Of a stretch of 6,042 nt of DNA, positions 4,983 to 6,042 are shown one piece after another. The notes under the pieces were generated by a model. The model was not told where the DNA came from and did no database searches. It worked only from the letters and a program-made list of their open reading frames with translations. Source of the stretch: Actinomycetes bacterium (lineage in GTDB: Bacteria; Actinomycetota; Acidimicrobiia; Acidimicrobiales; Bog-793). The position numbers were made by a program, and so were the translations under genes. Numbering within the stretch: the stretch's first letter is position 1; the number at the start of each line of letters is the position of its first letter. The stretch is taken from the NCBI GenBank assembly GCA_021785095.1, contig JAJYGM010000304.1, positions 1 through 6,042 of the forward strand, read 5' to 3'.

Positions 4983-6042
4983 TCAGCCGAGCGTCCCGGC
5001 GACCTCCGCCGCGGCCTCGCCCGCCGCGTCCACCGCCATGTCGAGCTGCTCGTCTCGATGGGTGAAGCCGCAGAACGCGATCTCGTAGGCACCGGGCGCG
5101 ACCATCACCCCGCGCCGCAAGAGCGCATGGAAGAACGCCGGGTAGATGCCCGACGACGCGATCGCTCGCGCCCCGTCGACGTCTTGGGGCGGCTCGAGCG
5201 GCACGCCGGGCGGTGGCCCTACGTAGAGGCCGGCAAGCGTCCCTGCCACCGGCACGGCGGCGGAGAGCCCGCCCGCGCGCACCGCGTCGGCGAGCGCGCC
5301 GGCGAAGCGCTCGACACGCGAGGCGAGCGCGTCGTAGTCCGTGGGAACGACCTCGCGGAGGACTGCGAGGCCGGCCGCGGTCGCGACCGGGTTTCCCGAT
5401 AGCGTCCCCGCCTGGTACACGGGACCCGAGGGCGCGAGGGCCGACATGAGCTCGCGGCGCCCGCCGAAGGCGCCGATCGGGAGCCCGCCGCCCACCACCT
5501 TCCCGAAGCACCAGAGGTCGGGGGTCACCCCGGTGAGGACGCTCGCCGTCGCCGGCCCTATGCGGAACCCCGTGATCACCTCGTCGAAGACGAGCAGCGC
5601 GCCGGCCGCGTCGCATGCCCGCCGCAGGCCCTCGAGGAAGCCCGGCCGCGGGGGGACCAGGTTCATGTTGGCCGCGATCGGCTCCACGATGACGCAGGCG
5701 ACCTGCTCGTCGAGCTCCGGGACGACGTTGTAGGGCGCCACGACGGTGTCGGCGACTGCGCCGGAGGGCACTCCCGCGGACCCTGGGAGGCCGAGCGTCG
5801 CGACGCCGCTCCCACCGCCTGCGAGCAGCCCGTCGGAATGGCCGTGGTAGCACCCGTCGAACTTGACCACCCGCGAGCGGCCGGTGACCCCGCGGGCGAG
5901 GCGCAACGCGCTCATCGCTGCCTCGGTCCCCGAGGAGACGAAGCGCACCTGCTCGCATCCTGGCACCCGCTCGCAGATCGCCTCGGCGAGAAGCACCTCC
6001 CCGGGGGTCGGCATCCCGAAGGAGCTCCCGAGGGACGCTGCC
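4983..6042 (-). CDS. hemL: Glutamate-1-semialdehyde 2,1-aminomutase, N-terminus outside window
   Basis: This PLP enzyme converts glutamate-1-semialdehyde to 5-aminolevulinate, the last step of the C5 route to tetrapyrroles in the cytoplasm. 352 residues are visible of a family length near 430, so about 75-80 N-terminal residues lie beyond the right edge; the frame is open to base 6042. Numbering from the first full codon, the fragment shows SFGMPTPGEVLLAE (7-20), the phosphate-binding SSGTEA (37-42), FDGCYHGHSDG (61-71), FDEVITGFR (152-160) with the PLP-ring aspartate D153, the Schiff-base lysine K181 in CFGKVVGGGLPIGAFGG (178-194) and the GTLSGNP loop (212-218). This set distinguishes HemL from ordinary class III aminotransferases. 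An ATG at 6014 is internal, since conserved family sequence continues upstream of it. It converges on the reductase gene and is probably in an operon that starts outside the window. Confidence 0.96.
   Translation of the reverse strand, partial: AASLGSSFGMPTPGEVLLAEAICERVPGCEQVRFVSSGTEAAMSALRLARGVTGRSRVVKFDGCYHGHSDGLLAGGGSGVATLGLPGSAGVPSGAVADTVVAPYNVVPELDEQVACVIVEPIAANMNLVPPRPGFLEGLRRACDAAGALLVFDEVITGFRIGPATASVLTGVTPDLWCFGKVVGGGLPIGAFGGRRELMSALAPSGPVYQAGTLSGNPVATAAGLAVLREVVPTDYDALASRVERFAGALADAVRAGGLSAAVPVAGTLAGLYVGPPPGVPLEPPQDVDGARAIASSGIYPAFFHALLRRGVMVAPGAYEIAFCGFTHRDEQLDMAVDAAGEAAAEVAGTLG

Noticed and set aside
4894..5958. A second long minus-strand frame inside hemL.
   Set aside because: The overlapping frame has the complete set of HemL motifs including the PLP lysine; this one is Arg/Gly/Ala-rich with none.
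5986..6014. ATG at 6014 as the true start of hemL.
   Set aside because: The codons before it read ASLGSSFG, part of the conserved HemL block preceding PTPGE, so the gene continues off the right edge.

Overview
The window is GC-rich chromosomal DNA with very tight gene packing, GTG and ATG starts and 4-base stop/start overlaps. It fits a high-GC actinobacterium. The split nuoC and nuoD, the MenJ-type reductase beside the nuo operon and the C5-pathway hemL all agree with Actinomycetota. A lineage such as Acidimicrobiia is possible, but that placement is an impression and not something the sequence proves.

Layout. Bases 1-3431 (minus strand) hold the first five genes of a complex I operon, read right to left: nuoA (2979-3431), nuoB (2412-2966), nuoC (1894-2415), nuoD (515-1897) and the 5' part of nuoE (1-518, running off the left edge). 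nuoB/C, C/D and D/E are joined by ATGA, ATGA and GTGA overlaps. A 104-bp divergent spacer (3432-3535) separates nuoA from a plus-strand FAD-dependent isoprenoid-chain reductase of the geranylgeranyl reductase/MenJ family (3536-4957). After a 25-bp convergent gap comes hemL, glutamate-1-semialdehyde 2,1-aminomutase, on the minus strand (4983-6042), with its N-terminus beyond the right edge.

How the genes fit together. NuoA is part of the membrane arm. NuoB, C and D form the quinone-reducing connecting module that carries cluster N2. NuoE begins the NADH-oxidising module, so nuoF and nuoG probably follow off the left edge. The divergent reductase probably saturates one or more double bonds in the menaquinone side chain, making the quinone that complex I reduces. 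hemL supplies 5-aminolevulinate for haem, also a respiratory need, but it is a separate transcription unit.

All recognised genes look intact apart from the two cut by the window edges, and key catalytic or ligand residues are present. I see no mobile element, CRISPR array, tRNA, rRNA or undescribed system. No gene-free stretch exceeds about 104 bases. The most interesting points are the probable leaderless start of the reductase gene, the divergent quinone-reductase/nuo arrangement, and a long N-terminal extension on NuoD.
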